Shown here: positions 1 through 8,180 of the stretch, in pieces
Position numbering within the stretch: the stretch's first letter is position 1
Layout of the letters: the number at the start of each line of letters is the position of its first letter
Origin: Paraburkholderia sp. Ac-20340
GTDB taxonomy: Bacteria; Pseudomonadota; Gammaproteobacteria; Burkholderiales; Burkholderiaceae
Direction of reading: 5' to 3'
DNA: 64,000 nucleotides
Assembly: GCF_017104965.1 (NCBI RefSeq)
Contig: NZ_JAAGPR010000006.1
Span: forward strand, 124,001 to 188,000
The notes under the pieces: generated by a model
The model's database searches: none
What the model was told of the DNA's origin: nothing
The model's input: the letters and a program-made list of their open reading frames with translations, nothing else
Made by a program: the position numbers and the translations under genes

Positions 1-2238
1 CGACGCACGACCGCGACTTCCGCGCCGAAAGACGGTATCGGCGTAACGGGTGATCTGTTCGCCGATCTGGATTTGCCCGCGCAAGCGCCAGAGCCTGAAC
101 GCGTGATCGACGCAGCAAAGCCCGAGGTCTCCAACGTGGCGGCGGCGCGCACGGCTTCAACCAGCACTGCGGCGCAGATGCTGGCCACGCTCGAACGTTG
201 GGTCGAGCGCGGCTGGCTGCGTGCGCTCGATGGTGCGTTCGCGCGCTTTTTGCTGGAAGAGGCGCCTGAAGCCTCGCCTTTGCTCTTGCTTGCGGCGGCG
301 CTCGCCAGTCATCAACTCGGGCGCGGACACGTGTGCCTCGATTTGCAAGCGACGCTCGATGATCCGGCCTTTGCGTTGTCCCTGCCGCCCGACGGCCCGC
401 AGGTGCAAACCGACGAACCGCCGCAACCGCCCGCCGAGGTGCTGGCGGGCGTCACACTCGAAGACTGGCTCGCGGCGCTCGATATGTCCGATCTCGTGGG
501 CAAGGATGCAGGCAACACGCCGCTCGTGTTGACGGGGACGCGTTGCTATCTGCGCCGCTACTGGCAATACGAACAGGACGTGCGCGCGGGCATCGAAGCG
601 CGGCTCGCGCAACGCGCCCGCATCGAGATGGAATTGCCCGCTGCTGCGGCGCGCGCGGCGCTGGACGCGCTGTTTGCGCCGCGCGCTGTCGCGGAACCGG
701 CAAAGCAGGCTGACTGGCAGAAGCTCGCTTGCGCACTCGCCGCGCGTAGCGCTTTCAGCATCATCACGGGTGGGCCGGGCACGGGGAAAACCACCACCGT
801 GGTGAAGTTGTTGGCACTCCTGCAGACCTTGGCGCTGGGCAGCAAGGCATCGGCGCGACCATTGCGGATTCGTCTGGCCGCACCGACGGGTAAGGCGGCG
901 GCGCGGCTGAACGAATCGATTGCAGGTGCAGTGGCGCGCCTGCCGTTTGATGCGCTCGCGCAGGGCGTGGACGCAACGGCATTGCGCAACGCCATTCCCA
1001 CCGCAGTGACGACGCTGCATCGCGTGCTGGGTACGCGGCCCGGCAGCCGGCGTTTCCGTCACGATGCGGCCAATCCGCTGCCTGTCGATGTGCTGGTGAT
1101 CGACGAAGCGTCGATGGTCGACCTTGAAATGATGGCGGCGGTGCTCGATGCCTTGCCGCCGACGGCGCGTTTGATCCTGCTCGGCGATAAGGACCAGCTG
1201 GCTTCCGTCGAGGCGGGCGCTGTTCTCGGCGAACTTTGCGATCGCGCACGCGAAGGCCACTATACGGAGGCGACGCGCACGTGGCTCGAAGCGGCCACCG
1301 GCGAGCGGATCGACACCGTCATGCTCGATGCACGCGGCACACCGCTCGATCAGGCCGTGGCGATGCTGCGTCAGAGCCATCGTTTCGCATCGGAAAGTGG
1401 CATTGGCGCGCTCGCGGAACTCGTCAATGCCGGCGATGCGACGGGCGTGGCAAAGATCTGGCGGCATGGTTATGCGGATCTCGCACGCGTGATCTGCCCC
1501 ATGCACGACGATGCGCCGCTACGCGCGCTGATCGTCGATGGCAATGTTGGCGAGACTGGGCAGCAACATAGTGATGTGCCGCGGCGCGGTTATCGTCACT
1601 ATCTGGAAACGATGCGCAGCGAACGTCCAGCGCCTGGTGCGACGCCTGAGGAACTCGCTGTATGGGCTGCCGGCGTGCTGAAAGCGCACACGGAATTCCA
1701 GTTGCTGTGCGCATTGCGGCGCGGCGCCTGGGGCGTGGAAGGGCTCAACCGGCGCGTCGCGCGATTGCTGCAGGAAGAAGGTTTGATCGAGCCGCTGGGC
1801 GACTGGTACGCGGGACGCCCCGTGCTGGTCACGCACAACGACTACGAGCTCGGCCTGATGAACGGCGATATCGGCATTGCGCTCGATTTTCCGGTTGAAG
1901 AAGGCAAGCCGCCGGTTCTGCGCGTGGCGTTTCCGTCCGGTGACGGCGTGGGCGGCGTGAAGTGGGTATCGCCTAGCCGTTTGCAGGGCGTGGAAACGGT
2001 GTTCGCGCTTACGGTCCACAAATCGCAGGGCTCGGAGTTCATGCACGCGGCGCTCGTGCTGCCCGATACCTACAGCCCGATCCTCACGCGTGAACTCGTC
2101 TACACAGGCATCACACGGGCGCGCGCGTTTCTGACGCTTGCCGTGCCGGAAGGGCGTTCGGTGCTTGACAGGGCAGTCGTGGCGAAGGTGCAGCGCGCGA
2201 GCGGGCTGATGGCAGGTCTTGCTGGCGACAGCGACTAA
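1..2238 (+). CDS. recD: RecD, alpha subunit of exodeoxyribonuclease V (5' end cut by window)
   Basis: This is the superfamily 1 helicase subunit of the RecBCD enzyme, which processes double-strand breaks in the cytoplasm. Walker A reads GGPGTGKTT (nt 769-795), the DEAS-type motif II lies near nt 1100, and the C-terminal helicase part has VHKSQGSEF (about nt 2010) and a YTGITRAR motif VI (about nt 2100). The frame is open to base 1 without a stop. The first possible start inside the window is TTG at 73, but the upstream residues continue smoothly, so the true start is probably at or before base 1. recB and recC are expected just upstream. About 720 or more residues is normal for the family in Burkholderiaceae. 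Confidence 0.93.
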   Translation, partial: RRTTATSAPKDGIGVTGDLFADLDLPAQAPEPERVIDAAKPEVSNVAAARTASTSTAAQMLATLERWVERGWLRALDGAFARFLLEEAPEASPLLLLAAALASHQLGRGHVCLDLQATLDDPAFALSLPPDGPQVQTDEPPQPPAEVLAGVTLEDWLAALDMSDLVGKDAGNTPLVLTGTRCYLRRYWQYEQDVRAGIEARLAQRARIEMELPAAAARAALDALFAPRAVAEPAKQADWQKLACALAARSAFSIITGGPGTGKTTTVVKLLALLQTLALGSKASARPLRIRLAAPTGKAAARLNESIAGAVARLPFDALAQGVDATALRNAIPTAVTTLHRVLGTRPGSRRFRHDAANPLPVDVLVIDEASMVDLEMMAAVLDALPPTARLILLGDKDQLASVEAGAVLGELCDRAREGHYTEATRTWLEAATGERIDTVMLDARGTPLDQAVAMLRQSHRFASESGIGALAELVNAGDATGVAKIWRHGYADLARVICPMHDDAPLRALIVDGNVGETGQQHSDVPRRGYRHYLETMRSERPAPGATPEELAVWAAGVLKAHTEFQLLCALRRGAWGVEGLNRRVARLLQEEGLIEPLGDWYAGRPVLVTHNDYELGLMNGDIGIALDFPVEEGKPPVLRVAFPSGDGVGGVKWVSPSRLQGVETVFALTVHKSQGSEFMHAALVLPDTYSPILTRELVYTGITRARAFLTLAVPEGRSVLDRAVVAKVQRASGLMAGLAGDSD

Positions 2239-2250
2239 CGAAAACAACAA

Positions 2251-2309
2251 CGCGCCGGGCGGCGCCGGGGCGAGCCTCGATCAGGCTCGTTCCGTCACCG
2301 CCCGGCGCG
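2251..2309. terminator. Hairpin after recD
   Basis: A perfect 12-bp inverted repeat, CGCGCCGGGCGG (2251-2262) and CCGCCCGGCGCG (2298-2309), encloses a second small hairpin (GAGCCT/AGGCTC). It starts 12 bp after the recD stop and lies between recD and ohr, which converge. The T-run is poor (CTTTT further on), so it may work in both directions or with Rho. Confidence 0.5.
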
Positions 2310-2406
2310 ATACAGTGCCGCTTTTACGCAATTTTTCCGATCGGAAATCGAGAAAACAAAGCGAGAAAACAAATCGGAAAACTGGCGGCAGACTGCGTGT
2401 GCGCTC

Positions 2407-2832
2407 TTAAACGATCGTCAGCGTCACGTCGATGTTGCCGCGCGTGGCGTTCGAGTACGGGCAGACGATGTGAGCCTTGTCGACCAGTTCCTGCGCCGCA
2501 GCGCGGTCCATGCCCGGCAGCGAGATACGCAGTTCCACTTCGATGCCGAAGCCGTTCGGGATCTGGCCGATACCCACGCGGCCGGTGATCGAGAGATCGG
2601 CCGGCACAGCGATCTTGTCGCGTGCACCCACGAACTTCATCGCGCCGATGAAGCACGCGCTGTAACCCGCTGCGAACAGTTGTTCGGGGTTCGTGCCTTC
2701 ACCGCCTGCGCCGCCCAGTTCGCGCGGCGTGTCGAGCTTCAGGTCGAGCTTGCTGGCGGGGACGACGGCGCGGCCGTCACGGCCTCCGGTTGCAGTGGCT
2801 TCGGCGGTGTAAAGGGCTTTTTCGATCGACAT
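2407..2832 (-). CDS. ohr: Organic hydroperoxide resistance protein (Ohr/OsmC family)
   Basis: A thiol peroxidase of the cytoplasm that reduces organic and fatty-acid hydroperoxides. The 141 residues match the usual Ohr length. The two catalytic cysteines are visible: Cys60 in YSACFIG and Cys124 in HIVCPYSN, the latter in the typical VCPYSxATRGN context. The start MSIEKALYT is chosen because GGAGAG stands about 7 nt before it. A longer open frame upstream has no such signal and would add 45 unrelated residues. No MarR-type ohrR is adjacent. Instead a TetR gene lies upstream on the same strand and the gap between them holds two TetR-like operators, so control by that repressor is inferred. Confidence 0.93.
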   Translation of the reverse strand: MSIEKALYTAEATATGGRDGRAVVPASKLDLKLDTPRELGGAGGEGTNPEQLFAAGYSACFIGAMKFVGARDKIAVPADLSITGRVGIGQIPNGFGIEVELRISLPGMDRAAAQELVDKAHIVCPYSNATRGNIDVTLTIV

Positions 2833-2997
2833 GACTGACTCTCCAGTGTGAGCAACGCAGCATGAAAACTGCAGGTGTTGAATCGTTAGTCGTCCGGACC
2901 AATGGCGGTCTTCGCGACAAGGGTTGACTGCATGACATCGACGATAGCGTTCGTTCGTGGCGTACACGTGATCGCCGTCGTCATTTTTTCAAATACT

Positions 2998-3015
2998 ATC
3001 TATCACTAGATAGAT
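2998..3015. promoter_or_regulatory. TetR-type operator 1, upstream of ohr
   Basis: ATCTATCACTAGATAGAT is a perfect 6-6-6 palindrome (ATCTAT-N6-ATAGAT). It has the same ATCTAY-N6-RTAGAT pattern as the sites at 3077 and 3732. It lies about 165 bp upstream of the ohr start and probably near the ohr promoter. Confidence 0.75.
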
Positions 3016-3076
3016 ATAGGGCTACGACATAAACATACATTAATTTTTACCGGATGTCCTGCTTTTCGATGGAGCT

Positions 3077-3094
3077 ATCTATCAGAAGATAGAT
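3077..3094. promoter_or_regulatory. TetR-type operator 2, upstream of ohr
   Basis: ATCTATCAGAAGATAGAT is the second copy of the ATCTAY-N6-RTAGAT palindrome. It lies 79 bp from operator 1, in the gap between the ohr promoter region and the 3' end of the TetR gene. Confidence 0.75.
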
Positions 3095-3105
3095 TCATCG
3101 TCCTG

Positions 3106-3127
3106 CAAAAAGGCGGTGAACCGCCTT
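3106..3127 (-). terminator. Intrinsic terminator of the TetR gene
   Basis: On the minus strand the sequence reads AAGGCGG-TTCA-CCGCCTTTTTG: a 7-bp stem, 4-nt loop and T-run, starting 26 bp after the TetR stop codon. Both copies of the 18-bp operator upstream of ohr lie beyond it, so ohr should have its own promoter. Confidence 0.8.
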
Positions 3128-3152
3128 CTTCAAATCTCTCTGGCCAACCTGC

Positions 3153-3719
3153 TCAGGACGCCACTTTCCACATGGCTTCCACGTCTTCCAGGCGCGCCTT
3201 CGTATGAAACAGGCGGCTTGCGATCACGCTGCCCTGCAACGCGGCGAACAACGTGCGCGCTGCGCTTTCCGGCTTGCCGCGTGCGACCAGCGTACCTTCC
3301 TTGACGCCTTGCGCCAGCACCTTCGCCAGCCACGATTCGTTCGTGCGGAAGAACGCCTGAACGGCTTCGCGCACGGACTCGGGCAGCGTTTCGATGTCGG
3401 CGGCCAGCATGCCGCACAGGCAGATCTGGTTACCGTCGCCAAGCGTCTTGCCGAAAAAGCGCGTGTACAGCGCGAGCTTTTCGTTGGCCGGCAGTGCCGG
3501 GTCGACCGTTTGCAGCGCCTGCATGACTTCGTCGCTGTACTGCTTCACCGCCTCGAGCACGAGGTCGTCTTTCGACGGGAAGTAGTAGTGAATGCTCGAC
3601 GTCTTCACGCCCACGAGTTCCGACAGGTCGCGATAACTAAAACCGTTATACCCGCGCAACATCATCAACGTGATGGCGTGATCGAGAACCTGTTCGCGTA
3701 CTGTCAACTTCGTGTTCAT
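3153..3719 (-). CDS. TetR/AcrR family repressor, probably autoregulated
   Basis: A 188-residue DNA-binding repressor. The N-terminal helix-turn-helix (about residues 25-50) contains GFSYRDLSELVGVKTSSIHYYFPSK-type sequence. The ligand domain carries a Cys100-x-Cys102 pair (QICLCGML) in the region where NemR/AcuR-like regulators often have reactive cysteines; a redox role is only inferred. The start MNTKLTV at 3719 is preferred: the longer frame from 3755 would translate straight through the 18-bp operator at 3732-3749, which sits 12 bp upstream of this ATG. Copies of the same operator precede ohr, so the likely targets are itself and ohr. Confidence 0.88.
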   Translation of the reverse strand: MNTKLTVREQVLDHAITLMMLRGYNGFSYRDLSELVGVKTSSIHYYFPSKDDLVLEAVKQYSDEVMQALQTVDPALPANEKLALYTRFFGKTLGDGNQICLCGMLAADIETLPESVREAVQAFFRTNESWLAKVLAQGVKEGTLVARGKPESAARTLFAALQGSVIASRLFHTKARLEDVEAMWKVAS

Positions 3720-3731
3720 GGGCTCTAATTT

Positions 3732-3749
3732 ATCTACTAGAAGGTAGAT
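3732..3749. promoter_or_regulatory. TetR-type operator 3, at the TetR gene's own promoter
   Basis: ATCTACTAGAAGGTAGAT is the third copy of the ATCTAY-N6-RTAGAT palindrome. It lies just upstream of the ATG at 3719, the position expected for autorepression. Confidence 0.75.
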
Positions 3750-3780
3750 TGTCAAGCGCCCGGGGAAAATTTCTTTTCCC

Positions 3781-3806
3781 GCCGAGTTTCCTTAAGGAAA
3801 CCCGGC
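3781..3806 (-). terminator. Hairpin downstream of the LysE-family gene
   Basis: GCCGAGTTTCC / GGAAACCCGGC with a TTAA loop gives an 11-bp stem with one G-U pair on the minus-strand RNA, 12 bp after the exporter gene's stop. An A/T-rich stretch follows on that strand but there is no clean T-run. Confidence 0.55.
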
Positions 3807-3818
3807 GCTCAGCTAGCG

Positions 3819-4454
3819 TTAAACCCCGCGGTGACCGGCGCTGACGATCAGCCGCAGACCCAGCGCCGCGATTGCGCCAGCAGCAATGCGGTCGATCCAG
3901 TGCTTGGCGCGCAGATACATATCGCGCGGACGCTGGCTCGAAAAACTCAGCGCGACCACCGTATACCAGCCGGTTTCGATCGCGAATACGAGCGGCGGCA
4001 GCGCGAAATAACACCAGACCGGCGGATGCTGCGGCAGCAGCGCGACGAAAATGCTGCCGTAAGCCACGGCCGTTTTCGGGTTGCTGAGCTGGGTCGTGAG
4101 GCCGGTCCAGAACGATTTCGTGGGATGGGCGATCTGCTTCTCGCCTGCGCCCATCGTCACGGGTTCGCCCGCGCCGCGCCAGATGCGCGAGGCGATGTAA
4201 AGCAGATAGAGACCGCCCGCGATCTTGAGACCGGCATACAGCCACGCAACCGTGGCGAGCAGCGTATAGAGGCCGGCGAGCGCGATGCCCGCAAAGCAGA
4301 TTGCACCCACGCCCATGCCGAGCGCAGTGGCGACACCGTCGCGTCGTGACAGGCCGATCGAATTGCGCGCGACCATCACAAAGCTGGGCCCGGGACTCAT
4401 GGCGCCGAGCAAAAGCGCGGCGAGGATGCTGACGACGGCGGTAGTGGGGGACAT
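3819..4454 (-). CDS. LysE/RhtB family amino-acid exporter
   Basis: An inner-membrane protein of 211 residues, the usual RhtB/LysE length, with about six hydrophobic segments. The N-terminal family signature GAMSPGPSFVMVARNS is present at about residues 16-31. The family exports amino acids such as lysine, threonine or homoserine lactones; the substrate cannot be told here. The start MSPTTAVVSIL is chosen because the upstream extension of the open frame is arginine-rich and unlike the family. The gene is followed by a hairpin and is not obviously part of an operon. The TetR-family gene upstream is on the same strand, 158 bp away. Confidence 0.88.
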   Translation of the reverse strand: MSPTTAVVSILAALLLGAMSPGPSFVMVARNSIGLSRRDGVATALGMGVGAICFAGIALAGLYTLLATVAWLYAGLKIAGGLYLLYIASRIWRGAGEPVTMGAGEKQIAHPTKSFWTGLTTQLSNPKTAVAYGSIFVALLPQHPPVWCYFALPPLVFAIETGWYTVVALSFSSQRPRDMYLRAKHWIDRIAAGAIAALGLRLIVSAGHRGV

Positions 4455-4612
4455 GGCGATCGGCTGGAGGTGGAAGGGATCTTTAACACTATCACGCGCG
4501 AAACGCTGTGCACGTCGGGCAGCGAAATCGTGCGCAATGCGCGCAGTTTCCGATCCGCATCGCCATGCCGCTGGCGTCTCCGATCGGAAACGCGCGCACA
4601 CGATACGGTCGC

Positions 4613-5320
4613 TCAGGCGTCGCGCAAACGGCTCCAGTGCTCCAGCAGAACACGCGTCTGCTCGCAGCAACTGGTCTTGAGGAAGTCGGCTTTTTTCGCG
4701 TCGATTTCATTCCATCCGAGCGTCGTCAGCGTTGAGCCGCGCGCGATATGGAACACCAGAAATTGCCCGTAGAGGCTGAACATGCGCACCACGGTGAGCG
4801 GATCGTCGGCCTTCTTGCCGGTGATGCGCGCGAGCAGTTCCACATTCACTTCGTTCAGCGGCTCGCGCACGCGTTCGCGCAGCACCTGCGAGCCGATCTC
4901 GGGTTCGCCGCCGCCTTGTTCGCGCGCGAAAAAGAGCCGTTGATCCGGCTCGCTGCGCTTCACGAATGTGCGATCGGCCACGGCGCGCAGGATGTCGATG
5001 AAGGCATCGATCAGTTCCGGCGTGTCGCCGTTGCGTTCGAGGACTGCGCGTGCGCGCAGCACGGCCGGCTCCAGCGCTTGCCACGATTCGTCGGCGATCG
5101 ACTCGGCGCAGGCGCGGTAAAGGCCTTCCTTATTCTCGAAGTAGTACTGCAGCGCCGGAGCATTCACGCCCGCGCGCGCGGCGATATCGCGTGTCGATGC
5201 GCCTTCGAAACCGAGTTGCCCGAACAGGCTGATGGCGGCTTCGATGATCTTGCGGCGCGTTTCGTCGCCGCGTGCATAACCGCCCGCCGATGGGCGGCGC
5301 AGTCGTTTGGGTTCGTTCAT
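4613..5320 (-). CDS. CecR/YbiH-like TetR family repressor of the adjacent efflux operon
   Basis: A 235-residue regulator. The N-terminal TetR helix-turn-helix (about residues 16-75) includes GASTRDIAARAGVNAPALQYYF, followed by a C-terminal domain of the DUF1956 (CecR) type ending in an RGSTLTTLGW-like segment. Known CecR proteins control HlyD-type efflux genes, and here the gene is transcribed away from exactly such an operon, across a 108-bp gap that holds a promoter and a short palindrome. The start MNEPKRLRR at 5320 fits family length; the 15 extra upstream residues run into the promoter region. Local repression of the efflux genes is inferred. Confidence 0.88.
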   Translation of the reverse strand: MNEPKRLRRPSAGGYARGDETRRKIIEAAISLFGQLGFEGASTRDIAARAGVNAPALQYYFENKEGLYRACAESIADESWQALEPAVLRARAVLERNGDTPELIDAFIDILRAVADRTFVKRSEPDQRLFFAREQGGGEPEIGSQVLRERVREPLNEVNVELLARITGKKADDPLTVVRMFSLYGQFLVFHIARGSTLTTLGWNEIDAKKADFLKTSCCEQTRVLLEHWSRLRDA

Positions 5321-5358
5321 GTCATGTGGGATTGCCTTGGCTGTCGAAAATATAACAC

Positions 5359-5401
5359 TTGACACAATTTTTCCGGGTGGAATAATTTTGCCAACTGGTA
5401 A
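5359..5401 (+). promoter_or_regulatory. Promoter and operator of the efflux operon
   Basis: TTGACA (5359-5364), a 16-nt spacer and AATAAT (5381-5386) make a good sigma-70 promoter. The quasi-palindrome TTGCCAACTGGTAA (5388-5401) overlaps the expected transcription start, a position that suits repression by the divergent CecR-like protein. Confidence 0.65.
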
Positions 5402-5428
5402 TAATCTTTTTCTAAGGTTGTGAAAATC

Positions 5429-6565
5429 ATGTCAACGACTGCGGGTGCGCCTGGGCGCGAAGTGCCGGGCGATGCCGTTTCGCCGGGAAAACGTGGCAAC
5501 AGGCGGATGGTGCTGGTGGGTCTCGGGCTCGGCGCGCTGGTCGCGGCGGGCGTCTGGGGCGGGCACTGGTGGCTCGTCGGCCGCTTTATCGAAAGTACCG
5601 ACGATGCCTACCTGCAGGCCGACAGCGTGACCGTCGCGCCCAAGGTGAGCGGCTATATCACCGATGTCTACGTGGCCGACAACCAGACCGTGAAGGTTGG
5701 CGATCCGCTCGTGAAGCTCGATGCGCGCCAGTACCAGGTCGCGCTCGATCAGGCGAACGCCACCGTCGATGCGCGCGCGGCCGACATCCAGCACGCCGAT
5801 GCGCAACTCCTGCAGCAACGCGCGAACATCGCGCAATCGCAGGCGCAGCAGGAAGTGGCGCGCGTCAGTCTGCGCCACGCACAGGACGAAGTGGCGCGCT
5901 ACGCGCCGCTGGCGGCCACGGGCGCGGAAACGACCGAACGTCTCGCCGAACTCAAGAGCACGCGCGATCAGGCGCAAGCCACGCTGGCCGCCGATTCGGC
6001 CGCGGTCGAAGCGCAGCGTTCGCAGATCGCCGCGCTCACCGCGCAGCAGGCGCAGGCGCGCGCACAACTCGAAGCGGCACGCGCCAGCGCGGCGCAGTCG
6101 CAACTCGATCTCGACAACACCGTGGTGAAAAGCGCGCTTGCAGGGCGCGTGGGCGATCGCACCGTGCGTGTGGGGCAGTACGTGCAGCCCGGCACGCGCA
6201 TGCTGACCGTCGTGCCGGTGCAGAAAACCTATCTCACCGCGAACTTCAAGGAAACGCAGATCGGCCGCATGCGGATTGGCCAGCCGGTCGAAATGCATGT
6301 CGATGCCTTGCCGGGCCATACGCTGCATGGCGTGGTCGACAGCTTCTCGCCGGGCACGGGCGCGCAATTCGCGTTGCTGCCGCCGGAGAACGCCACGGGC
6401 AACTTCACCAAGATCGTGCAGCGCGTGCCGGTGCGGATTCGTCTCGACACCGGCCCTGAAACGCGCGGTGTGCTGCTGCCGGGTATGTCCGTGAATGTCG
6501 ATGTCGATACGCGTTCCGCGCGCGACGACGATCGCCGTATCGACGCCGAGAATCATCGTGACTAA
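5429..6565 (+). CDS. HlyD/EmrA family membrane fusion protein
   Basis: The periplasmic adaptor of a tripartite efflux pump. One transmembrane helix (about residues 27-50) is followed by the family hallmark ESTDDAYLQADSVTVAPKVSGYI, where the lipoyl-like half begins, then a long alanine/glutamine-rich coiled coil (about 105-210) and the closing beta-barrel part with VRVGQYVQPGTRML. I use the ATG at 5429 because AAGG stands 11 nt before it; a GTG at 5420 is also possible but is too close to that signal. The stop overlaps the start of the pump gene. It should join the DHA2 pump to the NodT channel. Confidence 0.92.
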   Translation: MSTTAGAPGREVPGDAVSPGKRGNRRMVLVGLGLGALVAAGVWGGHWWLVGRFIESTDDAYLQADSVTVAPKVSGYITDVYVADNQTVKVGDPLVKLDARQYQVALDQANATVDARAADIQHADAQLLQQRANIAQSQAQQEVARVSLRHAQDEVARYAPLAATGAETTERLAELKSTRDQAQATLAADSAAVEAQRSQIAALTAQQAQARAQLEAARASAAQSQLDLDNTVVKSALAGRVGDRTVRVGQYVQPGTRMLTVVPVQKTYLTANFKETQIGRMRIGQPVEMHVDALPGHTLHGVVDSFSPGTGAQFALLPPENATGNFTKIVQRVPVRIRLDTGPETRGVLLPGMSVNVDVDTRSARDDDRRIDAENHRD

Positions 6566-8162
6566 CTCAACGGGTGCTGCAGGCAGCGCCGCGCCGGCCG
6601 CGCCGCAGCCGCACGAACGCGCGACCACGGCCGACTGGATCGCCGTGGCCGCGGGTGCGCTGGGCGCGCTGATGGCGACGCTCGATATTTCGATTACGAA
6701 TTCGGCGTTGCCGCAGATTCAGGGCGAAATCGGCGCGACCGGCACGGAGGGCACGTGGATTTCCACGGGCTATCTGATGTCGGAAATCGTCATGATTCCG
6801 CTGGCTGCATGGCTCACACGTGTGTTCGGACTGCGAAACTTTCTGCTTGCCAATGCGGCGCTCTTCATCGGCTTTTCGATGATGTGCGGCTGGTCGGGCA
6901 CGCTGGGCCTGATGATCGCCGGGCGTATCGGCCAGGGCTTTACCGGCGGCGCAATGATTCCTACCGCACAGACCATTATCCGCACGCGGCTACCGCTTTC
7001 GCAATTGCCCGTAGGGATGACGGTGTTCGGGTTGATCGTGCTGCTCGGGCCGCTGCTCGGTCCCGTGCTGGGCGGCTGGCTCGCGGAAAACATCAGCTGG
7101 AGCTGGTGCTTCTTCATCAACCTGCCCGTGTGTATCGCGCTCATTACGCTGCTGGTGGTCGGGCTGCCGAAGGATCGTCCGCATTGGGAAGCCTTTTTGA
7201 AGGCCGACTGGCTTGGCATCGTCGGCCTCGCTGTCGGGCTGAGCACGCTCACGGTGGTGCTCGAAGAAGGGCAGCGCGAGCGCTGGTTCGAATCGAGCAT
7301 GATCGTCACGCTGACCTGCGTGTCGCTGGCGGGAATGGTGCTGATCGGCATTTCGCAGTTCGTGGCGAAGAAACCCATCTTGCGTCTTTCGCTGATGCGC
7401 AATCCGCGTTATGCGAGCGTGATTGTGATTGTGTCGGCGGTGGGCGCCGGTCTTTACGGCATTTCGTATCTGCTGCCGCAGTTTCTGAGCATCGTGGCCG
7501 GCTATAACGCCGAGCAATCCGGCGCCATCATGTTGCTTTCGGGGCTGCCGGCGTTTCTGGTGATGCCGATCTTGCCGCGTCTGCTCGGCAAGGTGGATTT
7601 TCGCGTGCTGGTGGTGACCGGGCTCTTGCTGTTCACGCTCAGTTGCATGCTCGATATTTCGCTGACCGCGCAGAGCGTGGGCCACGATTTCGTCTGGTCG
7701 CAACTGATTCGCGGCGTGGCGCAAATGCTGGCGATGATGCCGCTCAATCAGGCTTCGATGGCCGCCGTTGCGCGCGAAGATTCGGGCGATGCGGCCGGGC
7801 TTTACAACATGGCGCGTAACCTGGGCGGCTCGGTCGGACTGGCGATCATCGGCACCTTGATCGATCGGCGCGAGACCTTCCACACGGCGATGCTGCGCGA
7901 GTCGCTGAGCGCTAACTCGGTGATCGGGCAGGAGCGCCTGGCTTCGGGCGCGGCCAACTGGTTCGCCCAGACCGGCGATATGGCGCACGCGCAGGTGCAA
8001 TCGCTCGGTCAGATTGCCGCGCAGATTCAGGTGCAATCGACAGTCATCACGTACTCCGAAACATTCTGGGTACTCGGCGTTGCGCTTGCTGCCTGCGTGC
8101 CGCTCGCGCTCCTGCTCAAGAAACCGCAGCCCGGCGTGAAGGCGCCGTCAGCCGGCCACTGA
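6558..8162 (+). CDS. DHA2 family (EmrB/QacA-type) drug:H+ antiporter
   Basis: An inner-membrane pump of 534 residues with about 14 hydrophobic segments. The N-terminus has the EmrB-type LDISITNSALPQIQG motif and the family sequence GTEGTWISTGYLMSEI. The GTG start at 6558 is chosen because it gives a GTGACTAA overlap with the adaptor stop, a normal coupling arrangement, and leaves a short leader before helix 1. An ATG at 6495 would add 21 residues inside the adaptor gene. It works with the preceding adaptor and the following NodT channel to move drugs or aromatic compounds out of the cell. Confidence 0.92.
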   Translation: MTNSTGAAGSAAPAAPQPHERATTADWIAVAAGALGALMATLDISITNSALPQIQGEIGATGTEGTWISTGYLMSEIVMIPLAAWLTRVFGLRNFLLANAALFIGFSMMCGWSGTLGLMIAGRIGQGFTGGAMIPTAQTIIRTRLPLSQLPVGMTVFGLIVLLGPLLGPVLGGWLAENISWSWCFFINLPVCIALITLLVVGLPKDRPHWEAFLKADWLGIVGLAVGLSTLTVVLEEGQRERWFESSMIVTLTCVSLAGMVLIGISQFVAKKPILRLSLMRNPRYASVIVIVSAVGAGLYGISYLLPQFLSIVAGYNAEQSGAIMLLSGLPAFLVMPILPRLLGKVDFRVLVVTGLLLFTLSCMLDISLTAQSVGHDFVWSQLIRGVAQMLAMMPLNQASMAAVAREDSGDAAGLYNMARNLGGSVGLAIIGTLIDRRETFHTAMLRESLSANSVIGQERLASGAANWFAQTGDMAHAQVQSLGQIAAQIQVQSTVITYSETFWVLGVALAACVPLALLLKKPQPGVKAPSAGH

Positions 8163-8180
8163 AGCTAAACAATTCGACTC

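Noticed and set aside
157..1506. Long open frame (449 codons) on the strand opposite recD
   Set aside because: Its composition is Arg/His-rich and it mirrors recD codons. Long antisense frames are expected at this GC content, and recD has complete helicase motifs.
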